The notes under the pieces are model-generated. The model saw only the letters and a program-made list of their open reading frames with translations, did not search any database and was not told the DNA's origin. 64,000 nt of DNA from NCBI GenBank assembly GCA_019828595.1, contig JAHQRK010000004.1:868001-932000 (forward strand). The letters are read 5' to 3'. The DNA is from Aphanomyces cochlioides (lineage: Eukaryota > Oomycota > Saprolegniomycetes > Saprolegniales > Verrucalvaceae). The position numbers and the translations under genes are program-made. Below are positions 10,446 to 20,436 of the stretch, piece by piece. The number at the start of each line of letters is the position of its first letter. Position 1 is the first letter of the stretch.

Positions 10446-11387
10446 ATGAACATGTCGGCGAGCGACGCGTGCGGCCCTGCTGACGCCGAGCACTACAACA
10501 TGGGGCTCCATATTGGCTCGATCTTTATCGTCTTTGGTGTTTCGTTGGTCGGCTGCATGTTTCCAGTCGTGAGTCCGTCTGTGCCGTTTCTCACCAGCTC
10601 TCGACGCGCGATCCAGCTCCTGCATGCGTTTGGCTTTGGCGCCATTCTCTCGACTGCTCTCGTTCATGTGATCTCCCCTGCGGTTACGAAGCTAGCGAAT
10701 CCATGCTTGCACATAAGCTACGATTGCCTGGCGCTTCCGGTCGTGATTGCCACGATGATTGCGATGCAAGTCCTCGAGACGGAGTTGACCGTCGCAATGA
10801 TCCCACTTGAATCGTCGACAACACCCCTTCCCGATCGAGATCGACCGCACGATGTGATGGAAGACAATTTCGTCGCGATGACGCCCCAGCCTTCGTTTGA
10901 AAAAGCCGAGAACGCGAAAGCATTTGGTGATACAGTGACCAGCGTCGGGATCGCAATCTACTCGATCGTTCTTGGCGTCAGCTTGGGCATCTCAACCGGC
11001 TCGACGTTCTCGACGCAGTTGACAGCGGTTTGCTTTTATCAACTCTACCAAGGCATGTCTGTAAGCTCATCTTCCGCGACGGCATTCACGTCGTTGAACG
11101 CATCAACGCTGTCGGCACTCCTGTTCTCCGTGACGGCGCCCATCGGGATTGTGATTGGGATCCTCGTCTCCAAGTCGTACACGTCTGGTTCAACAACAGC
11201 TTTTGCTGTCCAAGGCTCGTTGTATGCGATTGCCGGCGGCATCCTTCTCTACGGAAGCCTTGTCCAGTTGGTGACGTATCAACTGACGACAAATGCATCT
11301 TTCCACCGCATGGCGGAAGCCACGCGATGTTTCCACTATATTTGCGTCGCTCTCGGCGCGGCAGCCATGGCCTTAGTCGGCAAGTAG
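10446..11387 (+). CDS. ZIP-family membrane protein with degenerate metal site
   Basis: Single exon, 313 residues, eight likely membrane segments. It matches the ZIP (SLC39) layout: an early transmembrane pair, HAFGFGAILSTALVHVISPA as transmembrane segment 2-3, a hydrophilic loop (about residues 120-160), then segments 4 and 5. In ordinary ZIPs, segment 4 carries an HS(xx)EG-type motif and segment 5 an H(xx)xEG motif that bind zinc. Here these positions read YSIVLGVSLG and YQLYQGMSV, so the histidines are replaced by tyrosine and the glutamate is absent. The long loop also lacks a His-rich tract. It may transport something else or be a regulatory relative. Start: ATG 10446; the frame is open slightly upstream without a better start. 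Confidence 0.85.
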   Translation: MNMSASDACGPADAEHYNMGLHIGSIFIVFGVSLVGCMFPVVSPSVPFLTSSRRAIQLLHAFGFGAILSTALVHVISPAVTKLANPCLHISYDCLALPVVIATMIAMQVLETELTVAMIPLESSTTPLPDRDRPHDVMEDNFVAMTPQPSFEKAENAKAFGDTVTSVGIAIYSIVLGVSLGISTGSTFSTQLTAVCFYQLYQGMSVSSSSATAFTSLNASTLSALLFSVTAPIGIVIGILVSKSYTSGSTTAFAVQGSLYAIAGGILLYGSLVQLVTYQLTTNASFHRMAEATRCFHYICVALGAAAMALVGK

Positions 11388-11445
11388 ATTACGAGCTCAA
11401 CATGTCTGCCATTTCTTTTGTTCAATCCACTATCCAACGTGGGCA

Positions 11446-12444
11446 TTAGATAAGTCGCTTGAGGTCGGCCGTCTTGTCTGCCACGACGTTGGGCGACTCG
11501 AGCTTGACAGCATGATCATACAAGTCTGGCGACGCAATCACAACCATGGACTGCTTGAGCGCAGCAGCGACCGAGCCGACAACAAAGCCAGGCGTCAATT
11601 CCGTCGAAACGATCTTGTCATTCGACGTCAATTTGACACTACAACAGAAACATCAGTGAACCATCTCACGGGATTGCAGCCTACGAGTCGGCGATTTCCT
11701 TGGCCTTCTTCAAGACATCACCGTGCGTCAAGACAGTTCCGCGCGTGGGGTTGCCACCGTTCTTGCCTATGACACAAGTGTTGAAGTCCCATCAAGATCC
11801 CGAGCTTTCTTACGCAAGTAGGGGACAACCAACGGAGTCGATTCGTTGATCTCAGCCTTGCGTTGTCGGCTGTGATGAGGTTCCAACGCGTTCACGAGGA
11901 TGTGTCGGAACTGCAAAAAGTCGTAGACTGGGTCGATTGCGGTCGTGATGACCGTGTGGAGCGAGCCATGGAAACCTTGTTGACCAAACACTTCGTTCGC
12001 GACCGACGTTGGGTCATTCGAGTTGTTCTTTGGGTCAAAGAGCAACGCAACAGCTTTGCTGTCCTTGATCACGAAAGCCAATTCGTCCACCGTGTCAATT
12101 GTTGGGTCAACAGCGGCAATTGTCAAACCCGCCTTGGCAGCGGCAAATTGCGCGACCAAGTTTTCCGCGTTGTTGGGCAACCACAAGGCCAAGGTATCGC
12201 CCTTGTTAAACTTCAATTCGAGGAAGCCGTTTGTCAATTCATCCACGTAGCGGTTGAATTCAGCATAACTCCACCGCAAGTCGTCATCACGGTCGACTTT
12301 GGCAAACGCACGGACAGCTTCACGATGAGGCAAAGCTTCAACGGCATTTTCCAACGCAGCGCCGACAGTCGAGAACTGCTTGGCGCGCAAGCCACTAGCG
12401 ATCGAAGCACGAGCGCGAATACTACGGACAAAGAGCGAGTTCAT
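11446..12444 (-). CDS. Acyl-CoA synthetase-like protein, N-terminal half only, probably mitochondrial
   Basis: Three exons on the minus strand (12444-11814, 11766-11685, 11638-11446) give 301 residues. The first 30 residues are rich in Arg, Ser and Ala (MNSLFVRSIRARASIASGLR), a typical mitochondrial presequence. The next part resembles the N-terminal domain of AMP-forming acyl-CoA synthetases (FNKGDTLALWLPNNAENLVA, QFAAAKAGL). The usual phosphate-binding TSGTTGxPKG loop is replaced by KNGGNPTRGTVLTHG, and the protein ends about 60 residues later with no C-terminal lid domain. It should therefore not be a complete ligase; a binding or regulatory role is possible. It shares a 150-bp divergent promoter with the peroxidase gene at 12595. 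Confidence 0.78.
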
Positions 12445-12594
12445 CTCCTTGGCCCTTGGAATTCAAAGTCATTTAGCGGTGGCCAGAAAAACCCTGTGCA
12501 GATTGATATAAATTTTCACAGGTTTATTAGATTTTGTGGTGTTGAATCGAGTGCCGTATCCGGCATTTTTCAAAATTTAGCGGACAACGCAAGG
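12445..12594. promoter_or_regulatory. Short divergent promoter region
   Basis: Only 150 bases separate the starts of the synthetase-like gene (minus) and the glutathione peroxidase gene (plus), so both promoters must lie here or overlap the genes. No TATA-like or CCAAT element stands out. Confidence 0.45.
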
Positions 12595-13322
12595 ATGATC
12601 CATGGAGCAGTCCGACGCGGCATCTTGGCGCCATTTCTGACGCGTGGAATCAAGAACAAGAAGGTTTTCTTGCCTCCGCTGCGTCAATTTAAGCAGGTGA
12701 ACACGGATACGCTCTTGCCACCGTCGCTTTTCCAGCAGAAAGTTGTCCTGGTACGAAAACGACAGAAAGGCGCAGAACGATGAAGTGACTGCACTTTCTA
12801 TCTGTAGGTCGTCAACACGGCGTCCAAGTGTGGATTCACGCCACAATTAAAATCGCTACAAGAATTGCATTCCAAATATGCGTCGAGAGGATTGACTGTG
12901 CTTGCTGTTCCCTCGAATGACTTTGGCAGCCAAGAGGTGCGGTGTTCTCGTCTGATATCACTATAGCTCATCATCGGGACAATAGCCCGACAACGAAGAG
13001 ACCGTAGAAGCGTTCTACAAGAAAGAATACAACGTTGAGTTTCCCATCACCAAGAAATACCACGTGATCGGACCTGATGCGCATCCTTTCTTCAATGCGA
13101 TTGTTGATCAATACACGGAAGACGTTGCCCCATCGTACGTTTCCTGGAATCATGGACATTCATCTTACTCATGTGTGAAGATGGAACTTTGAAAAGTTCT
13201 TTGTTGACAACACTGGCGATTTGCGAGCCGTGTTTCCTCGTGACGTTGACCCCCTTCAGCCTGAGGTTATTGAAACAATTGAGAACCTTCTCGAAGAACT
13301 GCCAAAGGAACAAAAACAATAA
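12595..13322 (+). CDS. Glutathione peroxidase / thiol peroxidase
   Basis: Four exons (12595-12750, 12808-12936, 12986-13134, 13181-13322) give 191 residues. The enzyme reduces hydroperoxides with glutathione or thioredoxin. The catalytic triad is visible: Cys in [11 protein letters not shown] (no UGA selenocysteine codon at this place), Gln in [10 protein letters not shown] and Trp in WNFEKFFVD. The family PGPxxHP-like segment is [12 protein letters not shown]. The common FPCNQF segment is VPSNDF here, so one cysteine that acts as a resolving residue in some relatives is Ser. The first 50 residues are basic and hydroxylated and could target mitochondria. Divergent from the synthetase-like gene. 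Confidence 0.92.
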
Positions 13323-13490
13323 TGTATGCATGCAAGCTACAATCGATCTATCTATCTTTGGCCAACGTATCATCATTAGACGCAGTTGGTTCGTCGTCAT
13401 AGAGCTCTAGGTGAATGTCAGCTTGGACGACATATGAGAGTCGCTCAATTTCCCTATGTCAACCATATCATGCCGAATCCGACGGACACA

Positions 13491-15138
13491 CTAATCGTAC
13501 CGCCTCGCTCGCCTTGCAACTTCGTGGACGTCGCGAACTGCCATATCTGGAGAAACAGCAATCGTCACGTCGAGCTCAGTTCCATAGCCATGACCAAGCT
13601 CCACGTTTGCACCAGGTTGAACAACCCAGTGGACATTGACATGCGTCACGTCGACAATTTCTGGAATCGACTTGATAGCGTGGAGAACATCCTGCTTGAT
13701 CTCTCTGTACGGGCGCATCTGCTCCGTCGCAGCACCTGTGGCACTAGCTGGGTCTACGAGATATCATCTTGCCTCTGTCCCCACAGTCGCGGCAGGTTAC
13801 CTCTGGCAACGTCAATATGAACCAAGACTTCGGACACGTCTGGCACTTGACGGAGAACTTGTGCTTGGACCCGAGCTGCCACCTATGCGATGGATAATCC
13901 TCCGTCAAACGTTATTGAGCGGCAACAACCTGCTGGGCGGCCGACACACTGGTACGCCCATGGACATTGATACGAAGATCCACCAGAGTGTAAGGTCCCA
14001 TGCGTCGAGCACGGACATTGCTCACGGACTGAACATCTTCCACGCTACTCGACTACCGCATCAAAGTCACAATGAGCTCTCGAGATCCTTGCGGTAAGTA
14101 CGTACCGAATGACGGAGAAGTTCCAGGACTTCGTCTTCGACGCTCTTGTCCGTCAATTCCCTCACACTTTGACAAGAATGGAGTCCATCTTTGTGTGCAT
14201 GAAGTCATACCTATCCATGCAAATGTCCACTCCAGTCTTGGCAATCATGAGCGAGACAACGCCACCAGCAACTACAGTGGATGATCAACCATTGCCCATG
14301 TTTCCCATGCTAGATGTACTTGGATCAAACCATGGAATGTTGGCCATGGCGCCGGCAATGCCGCCCAAAGCAACGAACGACGAAATCGCATCCGTCCGAT
14401 GGTGCCACGCATTTGCAATCAAAACCTACAAGATCGAGAAAGAGTCGGCACTCTTGACGTGTGTACCTTGCTCTTGGCTTGCTTGCCAATGCGAACAGTC
14501 GCGTGATACAGCGCTTCCTTGGCAGCGATCGAGATCCCTGCCGCGCCAGCTGCAATGCCCCACTGCGTCGATCGATCCAAGTCTAGAGAATGCGACATAA
14601 ATACGTCCAAACGACACACTCAACCTGTCACGAAAGAAAGATCCAAAGGCAAGGCTGCAGCATGCATGTCGACGCCGGTTTGGAGAATCTGAAACGCGTC
14701 GTATCCCATGCCAACCCCTGCAGCGGTGAGAATCGCTCCGACAGTCAGAGATCCGACCGCTTCAAACTTGCCATAGCCGTAAGGATGATCTTCATCCGGC
14801 GGAAGACGCGAGATGCGCACTGACCAGAGCGTAACCACATCGGAGAGAAGGTCCGACAGTGAGTGCGCTGCGTCGGCAATGAGAGCGGTCGAATTGACTG
14901 CACATCCGACAGTGCCTTTGCACGCGGCCAGCGCTACATTCACGTACATTCCAAGGCGAGTGATGCGCATGGCCTCGTCACATTGCACCTGATTGTCCTT
15001 GGCAGTACTGTGTTGTCGTCGACTGCTTGGAAGGTCCACAGCAGCAAAGTTCTTGATGGAACAGCCGGCATGGAAGCGTCGCGTCCACCGAAGCATCTCG
15101 ATTCTGTTGCGTTGTTCCAATGGAAATGATAAATACAT
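13491..15138 (-). CDS. Cation diffusion facilitator (zinc transporter)
   Basis: Eight exons join in phase (15138-14625, 14582-14467, 14425-14320, 14271-14211, 14166-14106, 14052-13930, 13882-13801, 13735-13491) for 435 residues. CDF proteins exchange protons for Zn2+ or other divalent ions out of the cytosol. The metal-site motifs are present: ADAAHSLSDLLSD in segment 2 and AWHHRTDAISSF in segment 5, plus the family signature DEDHPYGYGKFE. The C-terminal cytosolic domain follows (VSNVRARRMGPYTLVDLRI, VLVHIDVARG, THVNVHWVV). The N-terminus (MLRWTRRFHAGCSIKNFA) is basic and could be a mitochondrial signal; an alternative start is that internal Met about 14 residues in. It is divergent from the ZIP gene at 15546, which moves zinc the opposite way. 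Confidence 0.9.
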
Positions 15139-15545
15139 TTCATTGGCCGATTATTAGCCAATCCATTTTATTTATTCACTTTAAGATATTTTGATTGGCT
15201 AATTTATAACCCATAGAATGCCAATCATGTGCACCTGGTCGAATCGACCTCACATCGGACAAGCATGGGCCGCCGCCAATTCCAACGTTGCACGGTGCCT
15301 TCCTCTCCGTACCGACCGCACAATCATTAGCGAAGTTGACAAGGGAGCGGTGCGCAAAGCGGTAGCCTCAGTCGCGGTGCGTATGACCATTTCTGTCTCA
15401 GGTTTAAACTCGGATTTTGTATACTTTCGAGTGTTACGCAACCTTCCAAGCGCCCAACGGTTTTCGTTGTGTTGGATCATCCAGGAGCCGCCGTCGGACA
15501 AACCGTGCGGATGTCCATCCTGTGCGGCATTTTGCGATTTCTATC
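15139..15545. promoter_or_regulatory. Divergent intergenic region between CDF and ZIP zinc transporter genes
   Basis: This 407-base spacer separates two oppositely oriented zinc transporter genes. Near 15140-15205 it carries three CCAAT/ATTGG words (cattggccga, tagccaatcc, gattggctaatt) in both orientations. Shared control is plausible but not shown. No metal-response element could be identified. Confidence 0.45.
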
Positions 15546-16412
15546 ATGGACGAACTGTCCCAATTCAAGCTCGTCTCCACAGCTGCGATTTGGCTCTTGG
15601 CTGTCGTCGGCGGACTCCTCCCGCTGTATGTGGTTCGATTGAACCATCACGTGACAAGCTTGCTCAACATGGGGGCTGCTGGGATCTTTCTCTCGGCATC
15701 CTTGGTGCACATGCTCCCCGACGCAGCGACGAATGAATCCCTCATTGCGTTTGGATGCAGCACCGCCATGTGCTTTCCCTTTGCGTTTGTCTTCTTTGGA
15801 ATTGGTTTCCTCGCCATTTTGATCATTGAGACGACAGCCCATGCTGTTCAGAAGCACCTTGCGACCGACGAGCTCCTCCCATTGATTGTCAACACAAGAG
15901 TCGATCCGACAGACCCATGCGTCGAGGTTGAAGTCACCCATGCACATGTCCATGGTCTTGTCGACAGTACGGCCAACCCTCTCGTTGCTTTCGTCGTCTT
16001 TGCAGCTCTTTCTGTCCATTCCATGATGGAAGGCATGGGCATTGGTGCTGCCTCCACCGAAGCATGGAATATCCTCTTGGCGATCCTAGCGCACAAGTCC
16101 TTGGCGGCCATGGCACTGGCGATGGAGCTTGCGAAGCACGAAGTCAGCCGCACGCGACTCCTGTGCAGCCTCCTTTTGTTTGCTGCCATGTCGCCAATTG
16201 GCGTTGCTGTCGGATGGTCCCTCGTCCAAGGAGGCGCCGAAGATAGCCTAGCTAGTGGAATTTGCACTGCATTGGCAGGCGGTACCTTCTTATATGTCGG
16301 GGCGATGGAAATCATTCCTCAAGAGCTTCATGACCGAACAAATCTCGTTGGCAAGTGCGCCGCAGTCATCTCGTCATTTGCCGCCTTTAGTATGCTGGCC
16401 CTCTGGGTCTAA
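15546..16412 (+). CDS. ZIP-family zinc transporter (canonical)
   Basis: Single exon, 288 residues. ZIP proteins bring Zn2+ or Fe2+ into the cytosol. It has eight likely membrane segments and the metal motifs that the ZIP-like gene at 10446 lacks: ALSVHSMMEGMGIG in segment 4 and LAHKSLAAMALAME in segment 5. The cytosolic loop carries a short His motif (THAHVHG, near residue 133), typical for metal binding or sensing. Early segment reads GAAGIFLSASLVHMLPDA, the usual segment-2 signature. ATG 15546 gives a normal short N-terminus. Divergent from the CDF exporter gene. Confidence 0.93.
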   Translation: MDELSQFKLVSTAAIWLLAVVGGLLPLYVVRLNHHVTSLLNMGAAGIFLSASLVHMLPDAATNESLIAFGCSTAMCFPFAFVFFGIGFLAILIIETTAHAVQKHLATDELLPLIVNTRVDPTDPCVEVEVTHAHVHGLVDSTANPLVAFVVFAALSVHSMMEGMGIGAASTEAWNILLAILAHKSLAAMALAMELAKHEVSRTRLLCSLLLFAAMSPIGVAVGWSLVQGGAEDSLASGICTALAGGTFLYVGAMEIIPQELHDRTNLVGKCAAVISSFAAFSMLALWV

Positions 16413-16443
16413 ATGTTAATGTTGTAATGAGCAATCTTCATCT

Positions 16444-18686
16444 TTAAATGACATCAGGACGCTGAGGGAGGCACATGTTGTAGAACCGCGACGTGGGGAA
16501 TGCATTGGCATTGCGCCAGCTGCATGGAACCGCCTTGTAGCCTTCCAGTGCCACGGTCTACTCGCGCATGAAGCCATGAGTTCCAAGAACGTAGCGAGAA
16601 ATAATTGTCGTCTTTACCTTGGTTTGTATCGCTGCCAAGTCGTCAGCACCAGCATAATGCGGATCCAGCACTAGGAACGCCGCGTCGCCGGTGGCCTCAT
16701 TATAGTCGACGCCAAGAAGCGTAAATGCAAGCGATGCACCGCCTATCTCATTGATCAGGATAGATCATCTCTCGATGGAGAACGCACCGAGCATGACGGG
16801 AGTTCCATGGGTTTCAAAGTGAACAACGAGGTCGCGAGCGTAGTCGACCAACTTGGTGCCGCAATGAATCGTTCGGAAGGCAACCTACAACTCCCACTAA
16901 GCGATCGTCACATCATACAACAATCCACTTACGCCGTAGCGTTCGTCCAAGACGTAGCCGACTTCCATTGACCCGATCCATTCCGTCGAGCCGACGAAGG
17001 ACGGCGATTTGTCGCCCATTCTGACGAGGGTTTCTTGGATTTCACGATGGGTTGGCACTCCAAGCTAGTCCAAGTTAAGAGCTCGACTGCGTTCTCCAAA
17101 GACTTACCGCAGTGTAATGGTTCAGGAGGAGCCACGACGCCAACGTCTGCAGGGAGCGGTACGCACAGCCCCATCCCTGACGAGGTAAGAGAATGCCATG
17201 GCGTTGGAAATACCTTGTCGTTGATATTTTGCTGCATGTAATGGAAATAACCATACGCGCCTTGGACTAGACTTTGCTTGCCATGAATGGAGGACCTTGG
17301 AATGCCACGATGCACATTCAAAAGCACGCCTTGGACATCGATAGATTGGTCAGGAAGCCATCGACAGAGAGGACGGAAGAGAGGTACTTGTGGCTGGACA
17401 AAGAGCTCGTGGAGAGAGGCACGAACTTCGCTATTGAGAGGTTCGTCGTTGATGGACCAGATTCCAAGTGGATGTTGCGCCCCGCCTTGGAGTGGATATT
17501 GATGGAGAGCTATCGTCGTCGCACGAGAGTCACGAATGCGTTCTAGCACGCCGTTGATCTAGACGAAAGAGATGGTGAATGCAACAAAGCAGCAGTGCCC
17601 TACTTGGTCGGATATGCGCTCTAGAAGGAGCGCGATCGAGTCGACGAGTGAGAAATCCACAGGTAAGCACAGGATCGAGTCGAAAGCCACGGTGAGATGC
17701 CCTGCAACGATCGTTGTCAACAAAGTCATGGAAAGAGAACAAGACCCTGAGCAACGTGCTTGGTGTGCAAATTCAAAGCTGGTGCCGCCTTGGATGTGTT
17801 ATTCATGCCGCGCAAGTACCCGAGGCGATCCACGCGTCCATAAAGGACATCATCTTTGCCATCTTGTGCTGATCCAAAGAGCTCCCGAAGCGTCACAACA
17901 CTGGCGTGTTTGCTAGAAGACGTGCCGACTAGACCGTTTTGATTGACAATGACTTGTTTCGGTAGCTCAAAGAAAGTGCGCGATGGATCTTCAAACGAGA
18001 TCTGGACCTGCTCCAACTTGTCTTCCAGCACGTGCAGTGAATGGTTGTATTCCTTGGTCGAAAATGTCTACGTAGTCATGTAAGTCAACCGCAATTCAGC
18101 ACGAAGTGTACCCAAGTGAGAGGTATCGTGAAGGCACACCGGACTAGAGAATAGTCGATGGCATCAAGGAAGAATTTGGCGCCATTTTCCAAGACTGTGA
18201 CTGGAATTTGTTGCCCCTACATCGCATCATTGACATCAAGCCTTGCTATGAAGTCCACCTTTGGTTTGTCAAAGAAAAGACGAGCTTGATTCGTTCCTTG
18301 GTCGTACACCAATGCATACACGTCATCGTCTGTCGGGAGCGAGAGATCTTGCAGACTCTTTTGCACCTCGGTTTCTATGTCAATTTCCATCACGTTGCTT
18401 CACGACGAGCATAATCTTACTGAATGAGGCTTCAGATGCGCCTACTTCGAACACCAGGAGAGTCCCGAGAATTCGCAAACCTATGGGAAGCATGCAAAGC
18501 TCCAACTCTCTAAGTTCTGACATCAAATTCACAAGCGAGAGGACGGTTGAAAACGTACTTTTTGCAGCAAATGGACCATATCGCAATCTTCTTGACGTCG
18601 GTGCCAATAATGTATGCACGCTCGTTCTTCTTAGCGTCCAATCTCGCAATCGCCTCGAGCAGATCGTGCGCCACAACGACCTCCAT
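16444..18686 (-). CDS. UFSP2: UFM1-specific protease 2 (peptidase family C78)
   Basis: Multi-exon minus-strand gene with short introns. UFSP2 matures UFM1 and removes it from targets such as the ribosome at the ER. The C-terminal peptidase domain is clear: [14 protein letters not shown], then after an intron the catalytic-Cys motif [11 protein letters not shown], then [34 protein letters not shown], and the Asp/His motif [14 protein letters not shown], ending [11 protein letters not shown]. The N-terminal region ([29 protein letters not shown]) is weakly conserved, as in other family members. Start ATG 18686 and the exons between 18500 and 18100 are the less certain parts; the last exons from 17549 to 16444 are firm. 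Confidence 0.88.
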
Positions 18687-18794
18687 CGTGGATTGATTTT
18701 TGTGCCGGAATGTCAATCAAACTTTCACACTATTTAAAAAATGTTAAAATAAAATATTCTAAACTACATGCCAATTTCTTAACGAATAGTTGTA

Positions 18795-18824
18795 CTTCCT
18801 CTGTTCCTAATTACTTACCGCATT
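18795..18824 (+). repeat. Left terminal inverted repeat of the 18.8-kb transposon
   Basis: Starts CTTCCTCTGTTCC and matches the complement of 20407-20436. Confidence 0.9.
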
Positions 18825-19035
18825 TCACTTCAGATCGACCCCACAAATTCATAACTTGTCGAAAATCGATGATCAATATCATATTAGAAAGAGCATAAAA
18901 AACTGAAGGAAATATTCATTGGTCACAAAGACCGCAAAGCAAGTTTTGGCGCGCAAAATCGGCTCTGTTCAAACCTGTCCAGTAAAAAATCACAAAATTT
19001 TGTTTTCAGTTTAAAAGTAAGGAGCTGACACCAAC

Positions 19036-20334
19036 ATGTCTTATCCCATTGATGCCGCCTTTTCGAGAGATACGCGCGAGCTGTCCGAGTCGAAGAAGTT
19101 GGAAGTAGTCAAAGTGCTACAGACCTTCATGAATAATGGCAATTTGTCCTTCGGGGCCATCAAAATCACTGCGGCACACTTCCACCTCGATCGATCTACA
19201 GTATCCCGCGTCTGGAAGTCGTTCAACAACAACGATCTCAAGAGCAAAAAACCCAGTCGCGTCGGCCGGAAACCAACCTATAGTGCGCATGAAATCGTTG
19301 AAATCATTCGAGACGTACCCCAAGCCCAACGAACAACTATGCGTGACATGTCCAAAGCAGCCGGAGTGCCCATGACTCAATTGCACCGCGCCTTTGAAGA
19401 GCAACACGATCGAAAGACACTCGTCACGATTGAAACCATTGCTAACGGAGACGAATCGACTGGAACGCTTGAAATCTTCGAATTTTCCGAAATGAGCGAC
19501 GTCATCCACCTAGACGAGAAGTGGTTTAATGCTGACAAGGACAAACGGAAGGTGTACCTTGTGCCCGGGGAGAGCATCGAGCGACGCCAATGCAAAAGCA
19601 AGCGGTTCATACCCAAGGTCATGTTTCTTGCCGCTGTCGCAAGACCTCGATTTGATCATGACGGAGCTTGCCTTTTTGACGGCAAGATTGGCATGTGGCC
19701 ACTTGTTGAGCATGCTCCCGCTTTGAGAAGCTCACGCAATCGCGCGGCTGGATCTATGGTGACTACGTTAGTCAATGTGACCGCCAACGTTTACCTCGAC
19801 TTTGTTGCCAACAAAGTTATCCCCGCAATCAAGTCGAAGTTTCCGAGTGAGAGCAAGCGCGTGGTGCTCCAACACGACAACGCGACACCCCATGCGTCTG
19901 TGACTCAGACCGTTCTTGAAGCTTTGTCCACTGACGGCTGGACCTTTGTTCTACGGCGAAAACCTCCGAATAGCCCAGATTTGAATGTGCTTGACCTGGG
20001 CTTCTTCTCATCGATTCAATCCCTTCAATACAAGATGGTAAGTAGGACTGTAGATGATGTCATTCGTAGTACCTTGCTTGCCTTCGAGATTTTGAGTGAG
20101 GAGAAGCTGGACAATGTTTTCCTTACCCTACAAGCCGTAATGCGTCTTGTTCTTGGGCATCTTGGTGACAACCACTTTTCCTTGCCTCACCTGAGGAAGC
20201 AAGCGATGCGTCGCGCTGGAACACTCTTGGCTAATGTCATTTCCCTTCGACCCTTCTTCATCAAGCCGAGATGGAGCTCGAAAGCCATGGAATCATTCCA
20301 TTCAAGTAGATTAGTCAGGATTTTTAGCCAATAA
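19036..20334 (+). CDS. DDE transposase of the IS630/Tc1 group
   Basis: Single exon, 432 residues. It cuts and re-inserts the surrounding element. The N-terminus (about residues 10-80) has a helix-turn-helix region (AAHFHLDRSTVSRVWKSF) that would bind the terminal repeats. The catalytic core shows VIHLDEKWFNADKDKR with the first Asp, VVLQHDNATPHASV with the second, and NSPDLNVLDLGFFSSIQ with the third acidic residue as Asp. The spacing and third Asp suggest a DDD rather than DDE type. The start ATG 19036 lies shortly inside the left repeat. No break is seen. Confidence 0.92.
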   Translation: MSYPIDAAFSRDTRELSESKKLEVVKVLQTFMNNGNLSFGAIKITAAHFHLDRSTVSRVWKSFNNNDLKSKKPSRVGRKPTYSAHEIVEIIRDVPQAQRTTMRDMSKAAGVPMTQLHRAFEEQHDRKTLVTIETIANGDESTGTLEIFEFSEMSDVIHLDEKWFNADKDKRKVYLVPGESIERRQCKSKRFIPKVMFLAAVARPRFDHDGACLFDGKIGMWPLVEHAPALRSSRNRAAGSMVTTLVNVTANVYLDFVANKVIPAIKSKFPSESKRVVLQHDNATPHASVTQTVLEALSTDGWTFVLRRKPPNSPDLNVLDLGFFSSIQSLQYKMVSRTVDDVIRSTLLAFEILSEEKLDNVFLTLQAVMRLVLGHLGDNHFSLPHLRKQAMRRAGTLLANVISLRPFFIKPRWSSKAMESFHSSRLVRIFSQ

Positions 20335-20406
20335 GAATCAATTTTTGTCTTCATTACCCAATCAAATTAAAATGGGGCCACTAATTCGGAAAAAACAGGT
20401 TTTTAG

Positions 20407-20436
20407 AATGCGGTAAGTAATTAGGAACAGAGGAAG
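20407..20436 (-). repeat. Right terminal inverted repeat of the 18.8-kb transposon
   Basis: Ends GGAACAGAGGAAG next to TA; complement of the left repeat. Confidence 0.9.

Larger units (their letters stand above)
18795..20436 (+). mobile_element. IS630/Tc1-like DNA transposon, apparently intact (1642 bp)
   Basis: Both ends carry near-perfect inverted repeats of about 30 bases starting CTTCCTCTGTTCCTAATTAC, and the element is flanked by TA duplications at 18793-18794 and 20437-20438. It contains one uninterrupted transposase gene. The intact frame and well-kept ends suggest recent activity. Confidence 0.92.
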
